Positions 56,076 through 64,000 of a stretch of DNA of 64,000 nucleotides are shown here, piece by piece; position 1 is the stretch's first letter; each line of letters starts with the position of its first letter. The translations under genes and the position numbers were made by a program. Below the pieces are notes generated by a model, which did not search any database, was not told the DNA's origin, and worked only from the letters and a program-made list of their open reading frames with translations. Source of the DNA: Streptomyces sp. NBC_00162 (GTDB lineage Bacteria; Actinomycetota; Actinomycetes; Streptomycetales; Streptomycetaceae). Location: NCBI RefSeq assembly GCF_024611995.1, contig NZ_CP102509.1, forward strand, positions 8,184,001 through 8,248,000. The letters are read 5' to 3'.

Positions 56076-56645
56076 CTACTCGTCGAAACCGTCGGGGACC
56101 TTCCCGCAGGGCGCATGGATTCTGACGGCGAGCGTCCCGGTCGGCTCGTACCAGTCCACATCGACCTTGTCGCCGGTGCCCGGATGCTCGAAGCGGAAAC
56201 CCATGTCGGAGATGTTCTCGCTGGTGAGCTTCCAGCCCTGTTCTGACAGTCGGCCGCGGACGCGTTCCTGGCTGGCACGAGCGGTGGTCCGCGGAACGTC
56301 CGTAGTACTCCAGTCGAGTCCAAAGCTGCGCACGTCCTGGCGAGCCTCGTCGATGTGAGCGACGGACCGGAGCCCGCGGTAGTAGCAGGCGCCCGTGTCC
56401 ACGTTATGGGCCTCGAAGCGGGACCGCCCGTCCAGGTCTTCCTCTACGCGCTCGGCCTCCTCCCTGAGCCGCATGGCGACCACGTTCGGGTCGACCTCTG
56501 GGTACGGTTCACCGTTCCACAACCGGTACCCGCCCCAGGACATGGACAACAGGAGTGCGACGCCGCCGAGTACCAGCGCCATACGAAGGAGGCGCACACT
56601 CAAGCGGGGCGCAACTGCGCTGGTAGCGGGCTGAACAGAGCTCAT
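56076..56645 (-). CDS. Membrane-anchored hypothetical protein
   Basis: 189 residues from ATG 56645. A short cytoplasmic head is followed by a single helix (LLRMALVLGGVALLLSMSWG) and an extracytoplasmic domain with NVDTGACYYRGLRSVAHIDE, SFGLDWSTTDVPRTTARASQ, EQGWKLTSENISDMGFRFEH and a final HAPCGKVPDGFDE. Two Cys (ACYY, APCG) may form a disulfide. The ATG lies 3 bp after the stop of the small gene upstream, so the two are co-translated. Function unknown. Confidence 0.7.
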   Translation of the reverse strand: MSSVQPATSAVAPRLSVRLLRMALVLGGVALLLSMSWGGYRLWNGEPYPEVDPNVVAMRLREEAERVEEDLDGRSRFEAHNVDTGACYYRGLRSVAHIDEARQDVRSFGLDWSTTDVPRTTARASQERVRGRLSEQGWKLTSENISDMGFRFEHPGTGDKVDVDWYEPTGTLAVRIHAPCGKVPDGFDE

Positions 56646-56648
56646 GGT

Positions 56649-56942
56649 TTAGAGGGTAGGGGTGGGCGTGTGCGTCACATCGGGGCGGCTACTCATATCG
56701 ACGTGAGTAGTAGACGGATTCAACGAGGCCTGCGTGTAGCCGACTGCCCCCACTGCCCCGCCTGTACGCACGGCGGTCTCCGTCAGGCTCTGCTCCTCCG
56801 TCAGCGGGATCGCCGACTCTTCGTGCCATCCGGGTGCAGGATCGTGCACGACGAGGGACCAGGGAGCCGGCAGCCGTAGAGCGGCCCGTTGCTCCTCCGC
56901 GCCTACGGCGCCGGAGATTACCCCAAAGCCGCCGAGCGGCAC
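56649..56942 (-). CDS. Short hypothetical protein, perhaps a 3' fragment
   Basis: 97 residues from GTG 56942 (PLGGFGVISGAVGAEEQRAA), ending MSSRPDVTHTPTPTL. The middle has PAPWSLVVHDPAPGWHEESA then IPLTEEQSLTETAVRTGGAV. Its stop is 3 bp before the next ATG, which argues that it is real. The abrupt beginning and lack of a ribosome binding site suggest a remnant of a longer protein. I do not recognise the family. Confidence 0.4.
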   Translation of the reverse strand: MPLGGFGVISGAVGAEEQRAALRLPAPWSLVVHDPAPGWHEESAIPLTEEQSLTETAVRTGGAVGAVGYTQASLNPSTTHVDMSSRPDVTHTPTPTL

Positions 56943-57124
56943 GCCCGGATGGTTCCTGTGATCCGACTCGGGCGAGGTCGTTGCGACTGTTGAGGGTGTC
57001 GGGCAAGTGTTCGGGGCAGTGATTTTTTCCTGGCAGGATCGGCGAAGATCGTGGTTCCGGTTGTGCGGGCGAGATGTCCCGGCCGGACGGTTGTCGTGAC
57101 ATCCAAATCCGATGGGAAAGCGAG

Positions 57125-57651
57125 ATGGAGATGCGTGTGTGGAGTCGTGCCGTACCGGCGGCGGCGGGGCTGTGGCTCTGGCCGTGGCGCTGACCGGGCT
57201 GCAGTGACATAGGCCTGGGGAAGGGCAGCAGCTCCAGCTCCCAGTCGCCCGGTTCCGGTTCACGGTCACGCCAACTGAGGTGAAGACCGGCACCAAGGCC
57301 GACATGGACAACTCGGGCCTGAAGAAGGACGACAAGGACGGCCCCCAGATACCCGTCTACGTCTGGTCGACGCTCACCCACAAGAGCGGCGCGGCCATGG
57401 AGATCAGCGACATGGACGACGACCTGGTCATCAAGACGGACTCGGGCCAGCGAACCCGTGCCCTCCTCGTCATGATGGGTGACGCGAAGTGGCCCAACTG
57501 CCCGGAGCCGGACTCGGAAAGGCAGCTGACCCAGGGCCAGTCGGAGAAGATCTGCACCGCCTTCCTCATCCCGGAGGGCCGCAAGCCCGTCGCGGTCGAG
57601 CTGATGCAAGGCTTCCATGGGGAACCGCTGGAGTGGCCGGTCACGAACTGA
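57125..57651 (+). pseudogene. Secreted lipoprotein with disrupted 5' end
   Basis: The 3' part is a good streptomycete lipoprotein domain: TPTEVKTGTKADMDNSGLKK, QIPVYVWSTLTHKSGAAMEI, MMGDAKWPNCPEPDSER and TAFLIPEGRKPVAVELMQG, ending at TGA 57649-57651. The signal peptide pieces are scattered over three frames (RVWSRAVPAAAG, AVALAVALTG, then GCSDIGLGKGSSSSS carrying the lipobox Cys). At least two indels between about 57180 and 57270 separate them. A secondary GTG at 57280 would give a protein without export signal. Two or more lesions in 100 bp look like decay rather than a single read error. Confidence 0.55.
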
Positions 57652-58149
57652 CCGGACGCAAGCGGCAGCTCGGCACGTGAGCCAGGCCGGCCGGACGGAC
57701 GGGCCGGTAGGTCGGATTCAGCTCGTGCCGGCATGGGGGGTGCGGGTCAGGTCCGGTAGCCAGAGCGCTCTGGGGTCAGTAGTCGGGCTGCCGCCCCCGG
57801 CCGGATTCGGCGGGCGGGGCGGCAGCGCCAGGATCTCTCGGACAGCGCTTCCGCCGCACGTGTAGCGGGGCTCTTCGTGTCAGGGACGGCTGGAACCCCG
57901 TGCAGGGACACAGGCGCCCGGAAAACCGGCATGCCACCCGGTCCGCACGCCGACCACGGTGACGCCATGCGCATGAGGGAGCAGCCGGGCACCTATGGGC
58001 CCCACCTCGTCGTTCTCGCCGCGATCACCAGCGCGGTGTCTCTACAGAGCTGCACGGGATCCGGAGCGCCCTGACCGTTTACGCGTCGCTCATCGCTGCC
58101 GACTTCTGGGCCTGGAACGGTCACTACGTCCACGGCCGGGCTGTCTCAA
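57652..58149. other. Noncoding region before IS remnant
   Basis: No gene supported. Short open frames here have random-looking composition. It ends at the transposase N-terminal remnant at 58150. Confidence 0.35.
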
Positions 58150-58299
58150 GTGACTACCTCGCCCCTGGAACAGCACCCACAACTCATCCGGCACCAGCCG
58201 CCTGAGTCGGTGCGGGTGGAGACGTTCACGGGCTTGCGGATCGAGCGGTTCGCCAAGCTGGTGAAGGTGTTGCGGGAGCGCGGCAGAAACGCCACCGCG
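58150..58299 (+). mobile_element. IS5-family transposase N-terminal remnant
   Basis: The plus frame reads SPLEQHPQLIRHQPPESVRV then ETFTGLRIERFAKLVKVLRE, which matches my recollection of the N-terminus of streptomycete IS5-type transposases of the same kind as the internal fragment at 35090-35356. Nothing of the catalytic domain follows. The relic stops around 58300. Confidence 0.4.
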
Positions 58300-58437
58300 A
58301 AGACGGAGAGCAGACGTCACAGGCGCGGGCCTCACGGTTTGTGGCTGACAGATCATCCGGGAGGTGCTTATGATGCCGGTGATGAACAACATTCCCTCCT
58401 TCGGATTGGGGGAATCGTCCGCGCAAGGTGAGTGCTG

Positions 58438-59879
58438 ATGGCAGCTCACTTCGCGGAACCGATTCCCGCCCGCCTGCTGATGTGGCAGCGCGTACGCGAG
58501 TACGCCGTGCCACCGTCCATGATCGAGAACGCGACCGCGCGCCGCACGGCCGGTGACTGGGCCGGGGCCTGCGCCGTCGCCCGAATCGATGTCGATCTCG
58601 ATCTGCGCGCCGTGCGCGACCGCCACGGCACCGCCCTCGCCACCCGCATCCGGGCTGATCTGCGCCGACTGGCGCCGGATCTACTGCGCTGGAACATGCC
58701 CCGGATCGCCCCCGACGGGCGGCTCCGGCCAGGCCTCACCCTTTCGCTTGCCCGCTACGGCGACCCGGGCCCCGCGGCACCGCAGCTCGTCGTACGGACG
58801 CCGCCTGCCTGGGCGGACGCAGGCCAGCGGATGTCCCTGGCGCTCTGGGAAGAGCCGCGGGACGGCGCACCCGAGCACCATCCGCACCCCCACCCCGACC
58901 GGCGTTTCCGTCTCGATCTGCACCGCCACCTCTGGGACGCCACGCGCAGCGCCGAACTGGCACAGAGGTGCGGCGCGGACGCACTGCACCGGCCCGCCGG
59001 CCGCGATCCCTCGTGGCCGCCGCACCACTGGGCCGACGAGGCGGAACTGCTCCTGCGGGCCGAGGGCCGTCCTCGCGGGGCCCTCACCGTGCGGCTCGGT
59101 GCGCGCAGCCACTCCGTGCTCGAGCTCGTCGCCCCCGACGACAGCCATGCCCCGGTCCTCCGGCCGGTACGGGAGGTGCTGCCGCCGCAGCAGATCGCGG
59201 CGCTCCCGGTGCTTCCGGAGGCCGCAGCCTGGACGCTTCCGGACCTGGAGCTGCTGCGGGCCGGGCTGCTCCATGCCGAACGGCTGCACCCGCTGGTCGC
59301 GGCAGCGCTGTCCGCGCCCGGATTCGCGGGTCCCGACTCCGGTCCGGTGGCGGTGCCCGGCCCCGGAAGACCGGCGGACGACTCGGCCCCCGGGCCCACG
59401 GATCCGCACCGGGTCGAGTGCTTGGGGAGGTCCACCGGATCGCGCTGCGGAACGGGACGCTGACGGCGGTCGACCACGATCCGGCCCAACTGGCCCGCGA
59501 GGAACTGCTCATGGCGCTCGGAGGACCTGGACTACCTTGTCTGAGAGCGATCGACACGGTGCACCGCAGCCCCGAGGCGCTGCCCGCCGTCCGTGAGCGG
59601 CTCGGCCACGGCGACGTGACCGGGGCCCTGGCCGTGGTCGAAGGGCTGCTCGGTCCCGGTGCCGTCCTGCGCGAAGGGCCCCTGCGGGAGGCCCTGGAAG
59701 CGGCGGTGGCCGGCCGCCTCGACCACGGGCTCTTCCGCTCGGGGCTGGTACCGGTGCACCCCGCCGCGGCTGCGACGGGGGACGCGGGCTACCGGCCACG
59801 ACTCGACCGCCGTCTGCCGTGGGAGATGCGCCGCAAGCGGGGCAGCCGTGCCCGGCCCCGGACCGGCCAGCAGAGCTGA
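58438..59879 (+). CDS. MoxR/VWA-associated hypothetical protein (frameshifted at 59424-59427)
   Basis: ATG 58438 with AAGGTGAG upstream. Large soluble helical/beta protein: FAEPIPARLLMWQRVREYAV, PPSMIENATARRTAGDWAGA, RWNMPRIAPDGRLRPGLTLS and PPHHWADEAELLLRAEGRPR. At ECLG the frame breaks in the four-G run 59424-59427; one more G restores EVHRIALRNGTLTAVDHDPA and DVTGALAVVEGLLGPGAVLR, ending MRRKRGSRARPRTGQQS. Restored length ~480 residues. I do not know a function. It lies upstream of a MoxR ATPase and a VWA/metallopeptidase-like protein, a conserved-looking triad; it could be the substrate or adaptor of the ATPase. Confidence 0.68.
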
Positions 59880-60138
59880 AGGCCCGCAGCGCCCGCGTCC
59901 GCGGGCCCGGTCGGCCGCACGGCCTCGTCCGACCGCCCCCCGTACCTGACTCAGACCGGTAACCGACCGGACCAGTAACCGGCCGGACCGGACCTAACCC
60001 CGGCAACCGGACGCGACCCCTGCACGTATTGCACGTACTGCGCGTACCGCACGTACGGCGCCCACGCCGTCGTACGCCGCTGAACGACGTCGACATCCAG
60101 GACGGGCCCCCGTCCCCGAAAACACCCAGGTGATGCCC

Positions 60139-61419
60139 ATGAGTTCGAGCACAATCCTCTCCATGCCCGTGCCCATGCCGCCCCCGGCCGGCCGCACGCA
60201 GCTCTCCCTCGCCGAAGACCTCCTGACCCTCCTGCGGACGACCACAACAGAGCCGCGCCCCGACGAGCAGTTGGAGGCGCTCACCCTGGCCGTCGCGGCC
60301 GACTTGCCCGTACTGCTCTGGGGCGAGCCCGGCATCGGCAAGACGGCCGCGCTGACCCAGCTCGCCGCCTCCCTCGATCTGCCGCTGACAACCGTGATCG
60401 CCAGCGTCCACGAGCCGACCGACTTCTCCGGGCTGCCCATCGTGGGCGAGGACCCGGCAGCGAACGGCGTGCCCATGGCCCCGCCGCAGTGGGCCGTGGA
60501 ACTGGTGCGCGCCGGGCGGGGGTTGCTCTTTCTCGACGAGCTGTCCACCGCCACCCCTGCCGTCCAGGCCGCACTGCTGCGGGTCGTCCTGGAGCGGAAG
60601 GTTGGCGCGCTGCAACTGCCGCCCGGCGTACGGATCGTGGCCGCCGCCAATCCGCGTGCGTCGGCCGCGGACGGCTGGGAGCTGAGCCCGCCGCTGGCGA
60701 ACCGGTTCGTGCACCTGTACTGGGTGCACGACCGGGACGTGGTGGTGCGCGGTCTCGGTGGGGTCTGGCCGCGCGCGGAACTGCCCCGGCTCGACCCAGC
60801 GGGACTGCCGGAGGCGGTGGCGTTCGCCCGCCGTGCGGTGTGCGGCTTCCTGAACGCCCGGCCGACGCTGATCCACCGGCTGCCGACCACCGAGACGCGG
60901 CGCGGTGGCGCCTGGCCCTCGCCTCGCAGCTGGGAGGCGGCAATGACCCTGCTCGCCTTCGGCACGGCGGCGTCCGTCTCCCGGGACGTGCTGGCGCTGC
61001 TGGTCCGAGGTGCGGTCGGGGACGGGCCCGGCCTCGAACTGCTTGCCCACATCGACCGCATGGAGCTGCCCGACCCGGACTCCCTGCTCGCCGACCCCGG
61101 CGCCGCCGAACTGCCCGAGCGCGGCGACCTGCGCCAGGCCACGCTGGAAGCGGTGGTCGCCGCCGTCGGGGCGCGCCCGGAGCGGGAGCGCTGGGAGGCA
61201 GGCTGGGCGGTGCTGGTAAGGGCGCTGGAGACCGGCGCACCGGATCTGCTGGTCGCCCCGGCGAAGGCGCTGGCCGCGCTGCGGCGCGACGGCTGGGAGG
61301 TACCGGAGACGGTGGAGCGCCTCGCCGCGGTGGTCGGCCTCGCCCAGCGGGCGGAGGACTCGGTGGCCCGCACCGCGGCGGCCGCCGGCGCCAAGAGCGC
61401 GGCGGGTGGGCGCCGATGA
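60139..61419 (+). CDS. MoxR-family AAA+ ATPase
   Basis: About 426 residues from ATG 60139 (AGGTGA just upstream; nearby GTG 60130 and ATG 60133 are alternatives). Walker A is LWGEPGIGKTAALTQLAA (residues ~60-77), Walker B GRGLLFLDELSTAT, sensor 1 IVAAANPRASAADGWEL, and PPLANRFVHLYWVHD carries the arginine-finger/sensor region. A helical lid and C-terminal tail follow. MoxR ATPases are chaperone-like and usually act with a VWA protein to insert cofactors or remodel complexes. The stop overlaps the next ATG by 4 bp (ATGA), so this ATPase and the VWA protein are translationally coupled. Confidence 0.88.
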   Translation: MSSSTILSMPVPMPPPAGRTQLSLAEDLLTLLRTTTTEPRPDEQLEALTLAVAADLPVLLWGEPGIGKTAALTQLAASLDLPLTTVIASVHEPTDFSGLPIVGEDPAANGVPMAPPQWAVELVRAGRGLLFLDELSTATPAVQAALLRVVLERKVGALQLPPGVRIVAAANPRASAADGWELSPPLANRFVHLYWVHDRDVVVRGLGGVWPRAELPRLDPAGLPEAVAFARRAVCGFLNARPTLIHRLPTTETRRGGAWPSPRSWEAAMTLLAFGTAASVSRDVLALLVRGAVGDGPGLELLAHIDRMELPDPDSLLADPGAAELPERGDLRQATLEAVVAAVGARPERERWEAGWAVLVRALETGAPDLLVAPAKALAALRRDGWEVPETVERLAAVVGLAQRAEDSVARTAAAAGAKSAAGGRR

Positions 61420-62747
61420 CCGGGGCCGTGAAGCAGCCGCGGCCGCGCCCGCTGCCGCGCCCGATGTCCCCGCCCCCGCCGCCGCGGCCGGTGCAAGCCG
61501 CACCTCCCGGGTCACCGCCCGGCCCCGTAGTCCCGCTGGACATGGACAAGTTGCTGGCCGCGCGGCTGCACGCGGTCGCCGTCCGACCGTACCTCGCCGG
61601 TGCGCTCTTCGCGCTCCACGTGGTGGAGGACCGGTCGGTGCCGACCATGGCGGTGGACGCGTACTGGCGCTGCTACGTCTCTCCGTCCTTCGTGTCGCGC
61701 ACTCCACTGGTGGAGCTGGCGGGCGTCTGGGTGCACGAGGTCTCCCACCTGCTCCGGGACCACCACGAACGCGGCGCGCGGTACGCCAGGGAGCACGGGG
61801 AACAAGGGCCGGGGCAGCGGCTGCGGCAGAACGTTGCGGCCGACTTCGAGATCAACGACGACATCTACGGCGATGGCCTGGCGGTGCCGGCGGGGGCGGT
61901 GCTCCCGGCGATGCTGGGCCTGCCCGACGGGCTGCTCATGGAGGAGTACCTGCGGCGGTTCTCGATGGCGGGCCGCACACCACGGCTGGCCTGGCTGGAC
62001 TGCGGAAGCGGCGCCGACGGGCACGCGCGGCCCTGGGAGCTGGGGCCCGAAGGAGCGCACGGGCTGAGCCGGCAGCAGCGCGACGCGGTGCGCTTCCGGG
62101 TGGCTGAGGCGATCACCGGCCGGCCGGGGGACGCTCCGGAGGGGTGGCGGCGTTGGGCGGACGAGGCCTTCCACCCTCCGCAACCGTGGCGGCAGTTGCT
62201 CGGCGCGGCACTCCGTGCGGCCGCGGGCGCACCGGGGGCGGGCGAGGACCACAGCTACCGGCGCCCGTCCCGCCGCTCCGCCGGCGTTCCCGGCATCGTG
62301 CTGCCGAGCCTGCGCCGGATGCCTCCCCGGGTCTGCGTCGTGATCGACACTTCGGGGTCGGTGAGCGACGCCGAGCTGGGCGGCGCGCTGCTGGAGGTGG
62401 CGGCGATCTCACGGGCGGTGGGCGGGCGTCGCGACCTGGTTTCGGTGATCTCCTGCGACGCGGCGGCGGGCGTCGCCGTACCGCTGTGCCGGGCCGAGAA
62501 CCTCGAACTGATCGGCGGCGGCGGTACGGACCTGCGGTCCGGCTTCGCCCGTGCGCTCCGCTCCCGCCCCCGCCCGGACGTGATCGTCGCCCTGACGGAC
62601 GGACAGACGCCCTGGCCCTCCGCACAGCCGCCCTGCCGCACGGTCGTCGGCCTCTTCCCCCGAGCTACCCGCGCCGTGAACGAGGAAGATCCGGACTACA
62701 TCCCTGACACTCCGCCCGCGTGGGCCCGCGTCGTCCCCATCGGCTGA
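61416..62747 (+). CDS. DUF2201-type putative metallopeptidase with VWA-like domain
   Basis: 443 residues from ATG 61416. A Pro-rich N-terminus leads into the DUF2201 N-terminal domain with VELAGVWVHEVSHLLRDHHE: HExxH at residues 107-111, a zinc-type active site, followed by NVAADFEINDDIYGDGLAVP. The C-terminal VWA-like domain has the MIDAS CVVIDTSGSVSDAELGGALL (DxSxS at 311-315), LIGGGGTDLRSGFARAL and DVIVALTDGQTPWP. This pairing with a coupled MoxR ATPase is the standard MoxR/VWA arrangement. Mechanistic role in bacteria is mostly unknown. Confidence 0.85.
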   Translation: MTGAVKQPRPRPLPRPMSPPPPPRPVQAAPPGSPPGPVVPLDMDKLLAARLHAVAVRPYLAGALFALHVVEDRSVPTMAVDAYWRCYVSPSFVSRTPLVELAGVWVHEVSHLLRDHHERGARYAREHGEQGPGQRLRQNVAADFEINDDIYGDGLAVPAGAVLPAMLGLPDGLLMEEYLRRFSMAGRTPRLAWLDCGSGADGHARPWELGPEGAHGLSRQQRDAVRFRVAEAITGRPGDAPEGWRRWADEAFHPPQPWRQLLGAALRAAAGAPGAGEDHSYRRPSRRSAGVPGIVLPSLRRMPPRVCVVIDTSGSVSDAELGGALLEVAAISRAVGGRRDLVSVISCDAAAGVAVPLCRAENLELIGGGGTDLRSGFARALRSRPRPDVIVALTDGQTPWPSAQPPCRTVVGLFPRATRAVNEEDPDYIPDTPPAWARVVPIG

Positions 62748-62955
62748 GCGAGGGGACGGGAGCGCCCGTCTGCCCGACAGCTGTCGAAGAAGGCTTGGCT
62801 CCAGGTCTGCTGCCTCCTGGCCACTCCGGGAGACCGGTCTTCCATCGAGTCGCAGGGAAACGGGGGCCGGCCACGTCACGAACTGGGTGGCCGCCAGGAG
62901 TCGATCGCTTGGGCGGTCGGCCCGTGCGGGTTGACGCGCTTGCCGGAAGCAAGAG

Positions 62956-63393
62956 CTAGAGCAGGCCCAGCACCATGAGGAGGACGCTGACCAGCCCGAG
63001 ACCCACCAGAAGCAGGAGGGTCAGCACTGTGCGCACGGTGCCCCGGCCCGCTTCGACGAGGACTGCTCGTTCCGGGCTCGACGGGAGATAGCGCATTCGT
63101 ACCCGCGCGCCCAGGGGCCGTCGCCGGTCGGTGTCGATGTCGAGCCGGTACTCGCGCCCGTCGGCCGCGCGGAAGCCCACGATGACGTGCTGCAGGCCCG
63201 CCCGGCCCTGATCTCCCGGTAGCACATAGGCATCCAGCACTCTGCCCTCGGCGGGTAGCCCTTCGTTGAACGTCTTGCAGGCGAGCAGCCATCGGCTGCA
63301 GGTCCGCACCGAGAGTGCGACGGATACCGATATGGCGAGGAGCCCGACAGAAGCAAGCAGCAGCCGGTAGCCGTCCTCGCGCAAGAATTCCAT
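62956..63393 (-). CDS. DUF3592-like two-helix membrane protein
   Basis: 145 residues from ATG 63393. N-terminal helix LLLASVGLLAISVSVALSVR, then an extracytoplasmic beta domain (GRVLDAYVLPGDQGRAGLQH then VIVGFRAADGREYRLDIDTD, RPLGARVRMRYLPSSPERAV) and a C-terminal helix VRTVLTLLLLVGLGLVSVLL. The strand pattern with RVRMRYLPSSPERA is typical of DUF3592. Function unknown. It converges on the MoxR operon. Confidence 0.75.
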   Translation of the reverse strand: MEFLREDGYRLLLASVGLLAISVSVALSVRTCSRWLLACKTFNEGLPAEGRVLDAYVLPGDQGRAGLQHVIVGFRAADGREYRLDIDTDRRRPLGARVRMRYLPSSPERAVLVEAGRGTVRTVLTLLLLVGLGLVSVLLMVLGLL

Positions 63394-64000
63394 GGCGCCA
63401 TTTTAGGTCGGCCTACCGCCGGGCCGCCGTCCGTGAAGCCGCCGGACGACAGAGCCGATATACGTGCTCAACTCCCGGCCAGACTGGTCAAGAGAACCTG
63501 CTGGGAGGTTGCGTTCTCAGTGACGGGCTCTGGTCGCTCGATGATGGGTCGAGCGGATGGGGACGGAGACCAGGGCAGCCGGGTCTGCTGGGTGTACGGA
63601 GTAAGCGCGTAGCGTTCACGGCCACCCGTGGCGGAGGGGTCGCCTTGTCGGAACGACACCTCGGGCTGGCCAAGGACAAGCCGCTGCCATTCAGCCAGAA
63701 GCACGCAAGTGAGGGGGCGCTTCCAGGAAGCGTCCGCGCGCGATTGAGCCAGCGCCGCGAGCAATCGGTCGCCTCGGCCCTGGTAGGGGCGACCGTGGAC
63801 AGCCTCGGCACCTGGTGCGATACGGGAGGCGGTTCCTCGAATCCGGCTCGGGAGCAATTGTCAAGAGTTGTGGACGATGAGAGCCGCTGAGGCGGCGGCC
63901 GCAGTTGACGGGGACGTGTTCGGTCAGTGATCAACTCCGAGAAAGAGGACGGTGGCCCAGTCGCTGGTGACCAACAGCAGGCTGCGCGACCATATGGCGC
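63394..64000. other. Right-edge region without supported gene
   Basis: Frames on both strands are open for up to ~190 codons (for example 63315-63890 plus), but their composition (Arg/Ser/Gly-rich, no start context, no recognisable motif) looks like noncoding high-GC sequence. The last bases may be the 5' part of a gene that continues beyond the window. Confidence 0.4.

Noticed and set aside
63315..63890. 191-codon frame at the right edge
   Set aside because: Starts antisense within the DUF3592-like gene, lacks a ribosome binding site and has no recognisable motif.

Overview
The window is high-GC actinobacterial chromosome. Strongly G/C-biased third codon positions, frequent GTG starts, purine-rich ribosome binding sites and the families present (DUF6777, DUF4157, KdpB, DUF6236, DUF6529, TPR-CHAT) all fit Streptomyces or a close relative. 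I see no rRNA, tRNA, CRISPR array or intact prophage.

Layout. (1) 1-3.1 kb: two tandem DUF4139 (MuiA-like) genes on the minus strand; facing away, a DUF6777 membrane protein with a 3 x 174-bp repeat tail (3.45-5.1 kb). (2) 5.4-10 kb, minus strand: a 5'-truncated class-3 lipase, then a large DUF4157 protein with a glycosyltransferase-like C-terminus, and a small coiled-coil protein upstream of it. (3) 10.2-12.9 kb: transposase and integrase remnants, a proline-rich membrane protein, and a TetR/DUF1453 divergent pair around a clear operator. (4) 13.1-19.6 kb: a potassium-transport-like block, with a KimA-type permease, an orphan kdpB without kdpA or kdpC, and a second APC permease, each preceded by an 11-bp direct-repeat motif. 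(5) 19.9-24.5 kb: an Orn/Lys/Arg decarboxylase, a small membrane protein, a ComB-family phosphatase and a LysR regulator. (6) 24.6-30.9 kb: a peptide-degradation block, with two paralogous secreted M6-like metallopeptidases flanking a peptide-binding lipoprotein and an S33 aminopeptidase. (7) 30.9-35 kb: a TetR / APC permease / amidohydrolase module. (8) 35-39.3 kb: IS and LysR debris, DUF6529, a Tat-exported GH89 enzyme and an SDR remnant. (9) 39.4-44.1 kb: a three-gene accessory set (anchored coiled-coil protein, DUF6236, unknown), then a head-to-head pair of decapitated NmrA and LysR pseudogenes. (10) 44.2-49.1 kb: small proteins, a Tritrichomonas-type IMP dehydrogenase and a lipoprotein. 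(11) 49.4-55.9 kb: a TPR-CHAT protease island with two divergent partners and a TPR companion. (12) 56-64 kb: two small operons, a decayed lipoprotein, IS debris, and a three-gene MoxR ATPase / VWA-metallopeptidase operon.

A feature of the whole window is that about 17 genes are interrupted by single-base frameshifts, nearly all at runs of G or C that look one base too short. Adding one base restores a family-typical protein in each case. This is more like residual sequencing/assembly error than true gene decay. I therefore annotate those genes as single CDSs with the break marked, and keep 'pseudogene' for genes that are also truncated or multiply damaged.
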